Shown here piece after piece: positions 51,088 to 60,900 of a stretch of DNA of 64,000 nucleotides. The notes below the pieces were generated by a model. That model ran no database searches. It had not been told where the DNA came from and saw nothing but the letters and a program-made list of their open reading frames with translations. Each line of letters begins with the position of its first letter. The first letter of the stretch is position 1. The translations under genes were made by a program, and so were the position numbers. The DNA lies in NCBI GenBank assembly GCA_030435675.1, contig CM059624.1, positions 10,626,769-10,690,768 of the forward strand, written 5' to 3'. Source of the DNA: Steinernema hermaphroditum. Its lineage: Eukaryota > Nematoda > Chromadorea > Rhabditida > Steinernematidae.

Positions 51088-51613
51088 CTTTAAATTGTTG
51101 CGACCTTTACGGTACGGTGCAAACAGTTGCGATGCTAAATGTCCAGAAAGTCGAGAAGCACTCCTGGTGCATACCAATTTCATGGTCAAAAGACAAAAGT
51201 TGTTGCATGTAACAGTCGCTAAAGGCTGGTAACTTCCACTAAATAACACCCACTGAACCTTGTTCAACGTGTTCCAATATTGCTTGCAAAGTCAGCAATG
51301 GAAATGTGGAAATGAATAACATGTCACGTGTGGTAACATGTGGTATTATCACGTGAAGGGTGATCATGAAATTGCAGTGTGAATAGTGTCACTTGGAATT
51401 TTTCAGCGCTGAAAGGATAGAACGATTGATTAGTGGAGTTGCAGTTAGAAGCACAGCAGTATGATGAGCATGGCGGAAGCGGACACTACGAACTAGAACT
51501 AATTTTCCGATTGTTGGCGAACTGACAAGGTCAAGGAAACTTCCGTGGGGCCACGAAAGTCGAACAAAACAAAAGTTGTTGTTTAACTTGGCAGGTGTGC
51601 TTCGGACTTTTCT

Positions 51614-51943
51614 CTAGTGACGAGGCGAGTAGTGAATACCAAGCGAGTAGCTGCCACCGGAAATATGGGTCCAGTCGAACATACGGAACTGGGTAGATAT
51701 TTCATCATTGTTAGAGACTAGGTTGTAAAAAGAATATTTCTGTGTAGGATTTATCGTCTGTTCGCTCTCTGAGAAAAGGGTCGAGTGAGCGGTCGTTCTT
51801 GGCGCAATGGTCGCCCCGGCATCCGTAGTGCCTCGAACACTTGGGAGTAGTACCTCCACCATCTTATCAACAGGGCCACGAAAAGCCGAATCTCGCTGCA
51901 ACTCCGAAGTCGACGCGACCAGACGATGATTGAAATCTACCTC
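51614..51943 (-). other. Coding-like terminal exon, owner uncertain
   Basis: The minus strand is open from about 51981 to a TAG at 51614 with good coding composition (RDSAFRGPVDKMVEVLLPS ... FDWTHISGGSYSLGIHYS). Possible acceptors are ttcaag (exon from 51943) or ttgcag (exon from 51894). It lies directly 3' of the four-TM gene on the same strand, so it may be an alternative last exon giving that protein a longer cytoplasmic tail, or the end of a separate gene. No in-phase donor with a strong consensus was found. Confidence 0.4.
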
Positions 51944-52001
51944 GCTTGAAACCAGTGAAATTATTCGAGAAAGGAAATGTTAAATATTTATTGAAAAACA
52001 A

Positions 52002-52745
52002 TTAAATAAGTGTGACATTAGGGACATAATCATCCAAATTTCGATTACATTGGTACAGTACGTCTCTTCGCTCGGAGGACTGCTTCTGCACCATCGCGTC
52101 GACTTTCTGTCGAATTCTCATTTCTTTGACGTAACTGTAGGACTCCACTAAGATATACATAAGCCAGAACTGGAGCAGAGTGACGATGATGGAGGCGATG
52201 AGGACTCCGATGCCGATGAATCGAATCTTCGCAGGGGAAGCGTAGTCTTGGAAATGAATAACACTCAAGACGAGGTCTTCTAGATGCTCGGACTCGGAAA
52301 GGATCCAGTAGAAGATGGTGAATGTAAACCCACAGCAGAGAAGAATGGTGAATGATTTCAGTATGAGTTTAGGGATCATCCAGAGGGGTTTGTTGAAGAG
52401 GACGCCAAAGAGGATGAGGACGATGCAGATGACATGGAGGACGTAGAGAAGACTCACGGAAATCACCCAACCCGCGGCCACTGGGTTGGTGACCTTCAGC
52501 TGCACGAAGACATAGACGCCGCGGACGAGGGGGACGCTGAGAACGACGAGGTCGACGATTCCGACGAGGAGGCCGGGGAGTCGCCGACTCTGCAGAACAT
52601 TCATAAGCAGGGTGAGAGAGCTTATGGACACGATTATGGACTCATCGACGCCTTGGGCGTTTCGGTAATTGGATTTTCGATGGGGCCATAATTCGTTTTC
52701 GGGGAACGTGGGAGTTGGTTTTAAGCAGAGATGTTGCGGAGCGGG
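52002..52745 (-). CDS. Four-transmembrane protein, 5' end uncertain
   Basis: A minus-strand frame open from 52745 to TAA 52002-52004. Counting from codon 52631, hydrophobic segments lie at about residues 20-43, 53-79, 89-111 and 136-161, with a charged cytoplasmic-type tail (YVKEMRIRQKVDAMVQKQ). Short N-terminus, four spans and charged C-tail recall tetraspan proteins in general; no tetraspanin CCG loop or claudin motif is present, so the family is unknown. There is no in-frame ATG before residue 10 of that count. The coding-like sequence upstream (ELWPHRKSNYRNAQGVDES) therefore implies an upstream exon with the start codon, probably beyond an acceptor near 52745. AATAAA on this strand (51992-51987) lies only 10 bases after the stop. 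Confidence 0.65.
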   Translation of the reverse strand, partial: PAPQHLCLKPTPTFPENELWPHRKSNYRNAQGVDESIIVSISSLTLLMNVLQSRRLPGLLVGIVDLVVLSVPLVRGVYVFVQLKVTNPVAAGWVISVSLLYVLHVICIVLILFGVLFNKPLWMIPKLILKSFTILLCCGFTFTIFYWILSESEHLEDLVLSVIHFQDYASPAKIRFIGIGVLIASIIVTLLQFWLMYILVESYSYVKEMRIRQKVDAMVQKQSSERRDVLYQCNRNLDDYVPNVTLI

Positions 52746-53151
52746 CTAAGTCGGTTCACGTGACCGTTGATCTGCTGTTTACCACTGAAAATCGAAGGCA
52801 TAGTTCGGAATTAGTGGAACCTACTTCAGATATCTTGCTAAACGGAGATATGCTATGTTTTAAAGGTTTCTTTCCTATTCAAAAGGGTCACTCCTCTCTT
52901 TCGTTGCCGTCAATTCTTCCATAGTCTTCGACTTCGCGGCGTTCACGTGCCACGCTTTTTCATAAAATCATGCATTTATTATTAGATAAGTATGCACTAT
53001 GGCTTCCGAGTACACTGCCCTTTTATCTCTTCTGTTTTCCGATTTTGTTTGTTCCCGAATTGCATTCATCAACAGTTAAGAGGGTCAGTTCCATTGTCCG
53101 TTTTAACGGGTTTTAGGGGTGAATTTTTTTTTCTTTCATTTGTGTCCCCAG

Positions 53152-53422
53152 CGATCGGTCGGGTCGTCCACTTGCTCTGACTGAAATTCGCCGAAATGAC
53201 TCGAGTGAGCGGTCATTCACGGCCCCCGTTGATGGCCCACTGATCGCCCTGCTCCAGTCTACCTTGGCCGGCATGGAACGTAAGCCGAACCACAGTCTCG
53301 CCAAGAAGACCGTCAGCATCGCACGACCACCCACGCCTGACAAGCTGAAGATCAACCCTATCGAAGATCAAAAGTCTGCTCTGCCAGCCGTTTCGACGAT
53401 TAGATTCCACTTCGCCCGTTGA
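53152..53422 (+). CDS. Coding exon of unrecognised gene
   Basis: The acceptor tttgtgtccccag ends at 53151 and is followed by 90 open codons with strong codon preference to a TGA at 53422. Examples are HSLAKKTVSIARPPTPDKLK and LIALLQSTLAGMERK. The exon enters in phase 2, so at least one upstream exon with the start codon is missing from the model. After the TGA the same frame resumes across a possible acceptor (gtattcag, 53451) as CIKAAPTSAPKKEVKQ-stop. So the true end may involve a 63-bp intron from 53389, or the TGA may be a real or disabling stop. No domain is recognised; it is short, basic and disordered-looking. Confidence 0.45.
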
Positions 53423-53749
53423 TCTCCACCATTGTACTACATCTGTATTCAGCCTCTCCATTGCATTAAAGCTGCTCCGACCTCTGCGCCGAAGAAAGAA
53501 GTGAAACAGTGACTACCGTATTCCGCTATTCATTATGAGATATCTTGCACAGCGAATGTCATTGATTCATGAGTGAATGAAAGGGTGTTAAAAGAAAGGA
53601 TACGATTAAAAATAATTTCATCAGGTCGTCCTAGTGCTGTGCACTTGGACATAAAACATTCCCGGTCCACTAGTTTCTTTTTTGTATTCTTTTATAAGGG
53701 AAAAAGTAGTTTGACGAAATATTTCATTCAAGTTCTTTGCATTCTTCAG

Positions 53750-53872
53750 TCAAGCCGGTCAAAGTCACACTTTTGCGCAAGACGAGACTATTTAGCGGAT
53801 ACTGAAAGATGCATTGAGAGACCTCTACGGTCCTCTGAACTTGAACAGCTTCTTGGACGACTACTCTTATGA
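53750..53872 (+). other. Exon-like frame, unresolved
   Basis: After the acceptor gcattcttcag there are 40 open codons (CARRDYLADTERCIERPLRS ... LLGRLLL) and a TGA. It may be a last exon of the same plus-strand transcription unit as 53152-53422, or chance. It converges on the minus-strand gene ending at 53961. Confidence 0.25.
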
Positions 53873-53960
53873 TATGCACAAATAAACAACAAATCACAAC
53901 ATATTGATTGAATCATAGTCTCCCCCGGCATCAAATACATAAGAGTGCAATAGAGAAACT

Positions 53961-55347
53961 TTAGAAAGCCCCAATGAGAACCACCAAGCTGAGGACCGAC
54001 AGCGAAATGGAGATAGAAGCGGCGAAGTCGGGCTCCTGAGAAATCTCTTGCGTCGTGGTTGTAGTTGTCGTCGTGGTCGTAGTAGTGGTAGTGGTGGTAG
54101 TGGTTGTTGTGGTGGTTGTTGGGAAGATAGCGTTGTGGATCTGATCGTTCAGTCCGGGACTCACAAAGAGTTTCAGGTCCATGTCGTTTCCAAAAGTTTC
54201 AGCGAAGCATCTTGGCTTTTGGCCTGTAGCGAACCTCTGCACGTAGTACCTGTATCCCTTGCTCGTTTGCTAAATCGTCGGATCTCTTTTAAGAAAAGGC
54301 ACGAGGCCTACCTGCTTCAGAATAGTGTAGCCATTGCTGACGGCCATCGACTGAATTGTGTTCACATCGGTAACGTTGGCGATGTCCACAACGCTCTTGA
54401 AATTTATGGTGCCAGTCGGCTCAACTGGAACGTTTCGCACAATGTTATCCTTGTAGTAAAGGGTCTACAATAAATTATGAAATGATGCAGTTGTAGTTGT
54501 TATCTACGTTTCCGTCGGAATCGAACGCCATCGTCGAGATCTGCCCGATATTCTCGGCTGATTCAGTCGGCACAGTGGAAACTGTGTTGTTTTCCATGTT
54601 TATTCGGACAAATTTCGGCTTATCGTCATCTATAAACACGACAATATAGTGGAACGAATGTGCCACTGTTTTTGTAGATTTTAAGGAATAACTTTGAGTT
54701 GACCGAGTCATTTAACTTCTCTGCTAAAGGGTGGTCCAAAAGGGGACGAAGAGAGACTGGCAATTCAGACACGCTTATTGTAGATCACCCCATAATACCA
54801 TGAACTCACTGTCGTATCCGAACTGGTAGGCGATGTTCGTGTTCGAATCGGCCTTGAAGTCCACCGGATTGTTGAAGTCGTTGCTGCTGGTAGCCACTCT
54901 TCTCAGATCAGCTGATGTGTCAGCCTCGCAAGTAGAGCCTCCGTCCTCTCTCTTCTTCAAAAGGGGACAAGGCTGCAGATAGTATTGGTATCTGTAGATT
55001 ACGACCAGCTGAAACTCTGAAAGCCTAACCAGTCAGTCCACATTTATCAGAATTCTCCCACCTCCATCGCTTCGTCGGATCAAATCCAGCTGGCGACCCC
55101 TACAGCGACTACTTTCATCACTTCTGGCATCGCTCAACTCTCCAGTTTTGGCGTCGATCCGATCATGACTCATGTGGAAAATTGTGCAATTCGCATAGAG
55201 TCCGAAGATGGTGAACTCAGAAGAAATGACTTTTTTGAGGTTAGACAAAGAACATTCGTCGGTTCTGTTTTCGATATCGGTTGGAGCACCATTGGAATAG
55301 GCGGATAAAACAGAAATAAGCACAAACAAAGGAAACAAGACGAACAT
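53961..55347 (-). CDS. Secreted protein with poly-Thr stalk, GPI-like tail
   Basis: Minus-strand exons 55347-55062, 55016-54810, 54629-54508, 54464-54312 and 54269-53961 join in phase (introns 45, 180, 43 and 42 bp; acceptors ctttcag, tttatag, attgtag, gatttag), giving 358 aa. A clear signal peptide begins MFVLFPLFVLISVLSA. The ectodomain (about 20-306) has several Cys and N-glycosylation sequons (ENRT, NCT, NNT, ANVT) and no recognised domain. Then comes an unbroken run of 23 threonines (about 307-329), a spacer QEISQEPDF, and a C-terminal hydrophobic stretch ending LIGAF with no cytoplasmic tail, as in GPI-anchor signals. The Thr run is expected to be an O-glycosylated stalk. The start is ATG 55347; the tract gctacag lies 14 bases upstream. 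A likely cell-surface protein; function unknown. Confidence 0.75.
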
Positions 55348-57978
55348 CGTGTCGAGAAGACTGTAGCGGAATGTGAAGGGGAAAGAGTCGCCAAATTCCG
55401 TGATGTGGATCGCGCGGAGGAGGTCCGCGCATCTGAACAAATAATCTGCTTTTGTGGAAAAAGGGAAAATGTGTTTACTTTTGTGGCAGATGGAAGGCTT
55501 TCGGATCGACGATTATGAAATCGAGAGAAACACCCGATCCTAAAGAGCAAGGGGTGAAGGACTTTCTTCAAAAACTGTAATAGCCATCGAGATCAGAGCT
55601 TATGTTATGCGTTAGCATACGACGGACATTGACAGAAATGATCGTCTTTCGAAAAAATCAAAGTTTGTTTTATTTGCATTTATTTTTGTCGAATCGAACC
55701 GAATAATTCGGATTTTTTCTTTTGCGCTTTGCTCGAGGCTTTTCGAACATCGAATAAAAAATCGATTATCGATTCAGCAGTGCTGGGTTGTAATTACGAT
55801 GTTGCCTGTTTGGCTGTTCGATATGATCTCGAAAGTATCCTCAATGACTGTGATCTTCCGAAGAGTGAGAGCCTAGTTATCGATGACTCTACAGTATCAT
55901 TCCCACAATCGTTAAGTTACGCCAGCAATCAAACAGCCTTCACGGTTTTGTCAATTGGGCGACTCGAAGCAATTAACATTCCTTGCGTTCCACATATTTT
56001 GTGAGGATGTCCTCAAGAAGTCCCCAACTCAAGGAAGCCGCCAAAGATGCTCTACAACGCCAGCTAATGCTCGTTCCCGCTCTGTTCACTATGCTCTGCC
56101 GCCGTGCCTCGACTGGATTCAGCCTCTTCACCATCTCACACCAATCATTTTTTCACCCTAAAAAGGCGTAAAGTTCAAAACAGAAACATATTGAGTGGGA
56201 AAAATTGGGAAGAAGTCATACCAGAATTAATCGGGTGCATTTGAAGAATTTTCAGAAGCGCCTTGACGCCTGCATCACCACTGAGGAACTCATTTCGAGT
56301 GTTCTTGATTGTCGTTTGTACTCTTTTGAAGGAATATAAAACGAGTTGGCTGTTCTATGAAAAGTTGCAGCTATTTTCATGAGTGCCTTTATGCAAATAA
56401 GTAAATAAATGTGATTCAAAAATGTGTTTTCTGACTGAAAAAAGATGGAAAAATTTCCTTGACAAGTTCTATTTTAATTCACCTTTTGGATGATTGGTGA
56501 ATGCGAAGCATTTCAACAGGGCTGTCATGCCAACTCCCCGTCCCATTCCGTAACGATACCATGGAAATTGCATTCCTAAATTTCGCCGTGCAATGTCGCC
56601 CAAGATGTGTATTCTCACCTACACTATGTATATACCTTATGATTTAATCATTTGCAAATATGCAAATCCCATTATGATGATCCCGCAAAGGATAGCTCCA
56701 ATGCATATAAATACGAAAATTAACATTGATCTGTCTTTTCTTTCAGGCGGTCTTTCGCATTTCAATGTAGACTCTGACATTTCTCTTCTTGTCAGTGACG
56801 GCGAGCCACGTCACTATTAGTGTGCCACTCTAGTTTCATTTATTTTGTTTCGTATAGAATTTGACATTTAAATGAACAATTTGTCTTTAATTCGCCTCCG
56901 AATTCCTTCTCATTCGTTTAAATCCAAAATGGGTGATTTTCTGTGAATGACTTGTTTCTATGTTCGCTTGCTATCTTCTGTACTAAGCGGCACCGCGCGA
57001 AATCGCACCTCTATTCACCACAGAAAATACATATGTAGCGGAGCTAAAGCTGACTTTCCATGTTCCTTATTTAGATGTGTTCTGAACATGTTCTGTTTTG
57101 CAAGTAAATTGAATGAAAATGAGATGGAAAAAACACACTTTAACACTCCAGATTCCTGTCGTTTCCGACGAGACCTGAGGCATTGAGGTCCATTGAGGCA
57201 CTTTTCAGCGCAGGAAACCCAAATTTCAGGGAAGTGTGTTCCTGCTGCATACCATTCCAGTGTCCGCTTCCTCCACAACATATCGGACTTGTTCTATCGA
57301 ATTCATTTTTTTGTTTTATGGGGTGAGCTTGTTGCGCGGAGTTCACACTTGACTGGTAACCAGGTATTCCGTGTGTTTCTTAGTATTGTTAATGTGAGAA
57401 GTCAGTATAGAACGTGCTAACTATCATCTTCTATTCCATGGCTGACTGCCTGATCCTAGGTCACCACTTTAGGGCCCTATTGTATTGTTTACAATTCAGA
57501 CCGTTCTTGGACCAAAATTATTAATTATTGAAAGGATGGGCTGACCACTTTGTTTGCATTTACCATCATAATCTCCTTTGTTTTCCTCTATTTTTCCGCA
57601 TTCATTTGGTTATTCCATTTTCGTCCCTTCTGGGTCCCCCTGTAAATATTTGCCCACATCTGAAGGAACTAGAACCTAATCACCTTTGTGTGACCTGTGA
57701 CTAATCAGCGCCTTTAAAAGAGAGAGCGGGCCATAAAAGAGACGGTCAAACCGTCAAAACTGTCAGCCAAACAAATCGATTGACGGGTCTCTGATAAGCA
57801 GCACTTGCACAACATCGCCGTCACTCCCTCCGCTGCCCCCTTCCACGGCGTCTTATCTCTTCGCTAGAAGTCCAAAGGAGCATCGATCCCGTCGCTCTTC
57901 CTGTTGTTTTCCGCGTTTTTCGAATCGAGCACGGCCCGAAGTCATTTTCTGATTTTGTAGTTTGAAACATCGCCGAGA
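55348..57978. other. Exon-like frames at 55.7-56.3 kb; otherwise intergenic
   Basis: Plus-strand frames 55729-56004 (YDLESILNDCDLPKSESLVI) and 55955-56161 / 56007-56171 have coding-like composition. A terminal exon-like piece at 56256-56339 follows a strong acceptor (aattttcag; KRLDACITTEELISSVLD ... stop). Part of 55955-56161 (ALPPCLDWIQPLHHLTP) resembles the 53.4-kb region (ALPA ... IQPLHCIKAAP), suggesting related genes or a decayed copy. No complete in-phase model was found. 56.4-57.7 kb is AT-rich and empty. Confidence 0.3.
57791..57798 (+). promoter_or_regulatory. GATA site CTGATAAG upstream of ZnT first exon
   Basis: An extended TGATAA motif lies 188 bp upstream of the first candidate ZnT start codon (57979). 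In nematodes this core is bound by intestinal GATA factors; the link to this gene is inferred from position. Confidence 0.4.
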
Positions 57979-60900
57979 ATGGACAACCCAACTTTCGACG
58001 ACGACTGTCACGACCATCATCACCATCGCCACGGCCACGGCCATCCGCAGTCCTTTCAACTGATTGTAAGTCACCCTTTTTAAGGGTCTCCTCCGGCAGC
58101 TGTGCTGGAAACGTTGCCTTCCGGCGAATATGGACTGTAAAACGATTGGCGTGATGCCGAATCAATGGGATTATATTGTTTTTGGAAGGACGCGGGATTG
58201 TTTTTTAGTTCATTTTGTCGGAAACGCCACTCTCAGTTTATATTGTTATGACTGTCTTTCGACAGCTGTAACTGTAGCCAATAGTTGTCAGTATAGGCAA
58301 TTAGGTGGACGGTTTATATCTGATGGTTCTGCATGTCACATATGTCTGTGGACATAATGTCGACTATTCAATGGACAACACACGTGTACGACTCAATTTT
58401 TCTTATTTTGTCACCTTTCCTGTGGTGTGCAGCCGCGTTACGCGGGTGTACAAGGTGTATTCAATGCGTGAACGCATTTACGGGATAGTAAAAGTAGATG
58501 CAAATCCTCAAAAATGGGTCAGATGGATCGTTGGAACGGATGTTTGAACCTCATGTTTAAATGTGCTAGGTTAGAATATGAAACTTTGCACTAATTTGAT
58601 CATTTTAGCCAATTAACTACTTACCTAATACATAATAGAGGTTTATTTCTCGTTACGAACTAAGAATGTTTCTTGTCAGTAAATTTCCAGCGGTTCTGAT
58701 GATGGCATGGTTCCTCATGAAGCATTTGACTATAGCAGCGACATCTTTCAAGCGCTCGATAGCGGCGCTTCCTGTTTTTTTGGGTTGTCTGTCCTGTTCT
58801 GAAAAGAACTCTAAATTGCACAACGTTAAGTCATGAGGCCAACAACGTATTTAAAAATCCTGACTGACCCTCAGGAAGCGAATAGATTGTGCTCAAAAAG
58901 CTTATCACTGTGCTCTGCAAAGAGAAATTTTCTTTGCGTTAGAAGATCATTAATTCTTTGGACTTATGTGTTGTTAAGCAGTCCTTCGGATTGCATCTTT
59001 CGGAATGTGTGTCACTAGATATCTTTCACTGCATTACCTACTTGGCGAATCATACGGCTAGTGAAGTGTTACCATCCTATTGTAGTGAAGACTGCACTGT
59101 TCTATGGGTGTCTCGCCAAATGACGTCCACATAAATACCATGTACTTTTTCATATATCCGACGCTACCTCGTATGTTTAGCCTGCTTAATAATCGTTGCG
59201 GTGCCCCTTCCAAGACGGCCTCTTGTCTAAGTGTCCTGTTTTCCACTAGCTTATCGCTTGTTTTCTTCCTCCGATTCTGTTTTGATGAACTTTGTGTGGA
59301 GTCCATTGTCTGCCTTTGGACTATTCTGTATTTTATTCGTACAGCTGTCACCATCGGGACTAATTTGAGAAGAGATGTTTTACGCCTGTTATACAACTTT
59401 AGTCACTTCCTCGTTTCCAACGCACCCGGACCAAATTGCAGTTTTTTTATCGTAGACGACCATAACAAGACTATACACGATGTTTACATCGCCGTTGGGA
59501 ATGTTACACCCAAATATTTACGCCACATTGGAGAACAAAGTTTAGATAGAGCACGAAAGTAACTTTTGGTCTTTTGTGTACAAATGTGGACTTGATATTA
59601 AGCAGTAAAAAATTTGCGGAAACCTGTAGAGGCTTACAGATCAAATCCAAGAGATTTTTAGAGATATAGGGATCATACCAAATGAATAGATTGCGGATCT
59701 AACGAACTATTGTAAGTGTTGATAAAAAACGGAACGACAGTAAATGGGTAGGGTGATCAACGTAGTTAAGAAGTCACGAAATTTCAAACCGACCGAACGT
59801 TCGATCTTTTTGAAGGCGATTCACGCTTTTGACTTAGGCTGAAAATTTCGAAAATCTGAGTTTACGCACAGCCCCCTTATACAACCCTTTACCTCCCTTA
59901 TCTCTTCCCTTAAATTCACATCGTTACGAAATGTGAGCCAAATGTCGAAGCCTCGTACGGTCTTGGCGCCGCAATGAATGATCAATGATGACACATACAG
60001 GAATTGTGCATATCATCAAAACAAGACTACACACCTTATTTTCATTGCTGGCTGGAAATGTTACAACGAATGTCATGTGTTCTGCGTAGCGTTGAAAGGC
60101 AGATGCCCTGCAGTTAACTTCTGGTCTTCTTGCGAGAAAGCGAGTTTTTGCAACATTGAACAAAACACGGTTCCCGTCTTGAGACATTCCTCGTTTTTCC
60201 GGATGTAAATGAATAAATAAGTAGAACTAAGTCCTTCGTAGCTACGAGAACTGAAAGACCACTCGAGTCGAAAACGTCGAGCCAACAGCAACTCAGATCA
60301 GTCATCAATCATGAAGCGTGGGTCGAGTGCGGGTTTTCTTTTGATTGATCTGTACGGGTTCCGTGGGTCCTTCGACTTCCTCCACTCCGAGAAACCGATA
60401 CTTCAGGTTCGATCATTTGACTTCATTACATCTGCAGCTAGTGAGCTGATTTATTTGAAATATTCGCAGCTGTAGGAAACTGATTTACACTGAAGACAAC
60501 GGAGTTTTTTTTTACAAAAAAACCGCTTGGGTCTTTTTTTAGGATCATCATGTTCCCCTATATTAACGTCCCACCCTGATTCGGAGAAGAGTTAGGTCAT
60601 TCTCTTCGATTAGCTAATCTGTTCTTTCGCTGAACTTACTACTCGTTTGGATTCTGCAAAACTCGTTTATCCGATCGCTTTCGCTTTATTCGATTATTCA
60701 GATAATCACAGCTCGCTTCATTTTTTCATTTCTCTTTCTCAAAATTTCGCGCAGCCACAAATTGACCTCTCCGTCACAGTTTCGGGTTTCTTCTGCCCAG
60801 CGCCACTTCCGTTTGCCGACACCGAATCCCGGGTGCATTCAGATCGTCGCCGTGAATTCTCTCGCCGCCGCCAGTAATTAATCGTCGCAGAGGTTTCACG

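Noticed and set aside
54048..54473. 141-codon plus frame rich in Gly/Cys
   Set aside because: Antisense shadow of the poly-Thr stalk and neighbouring exons of the secreted-protein gene.
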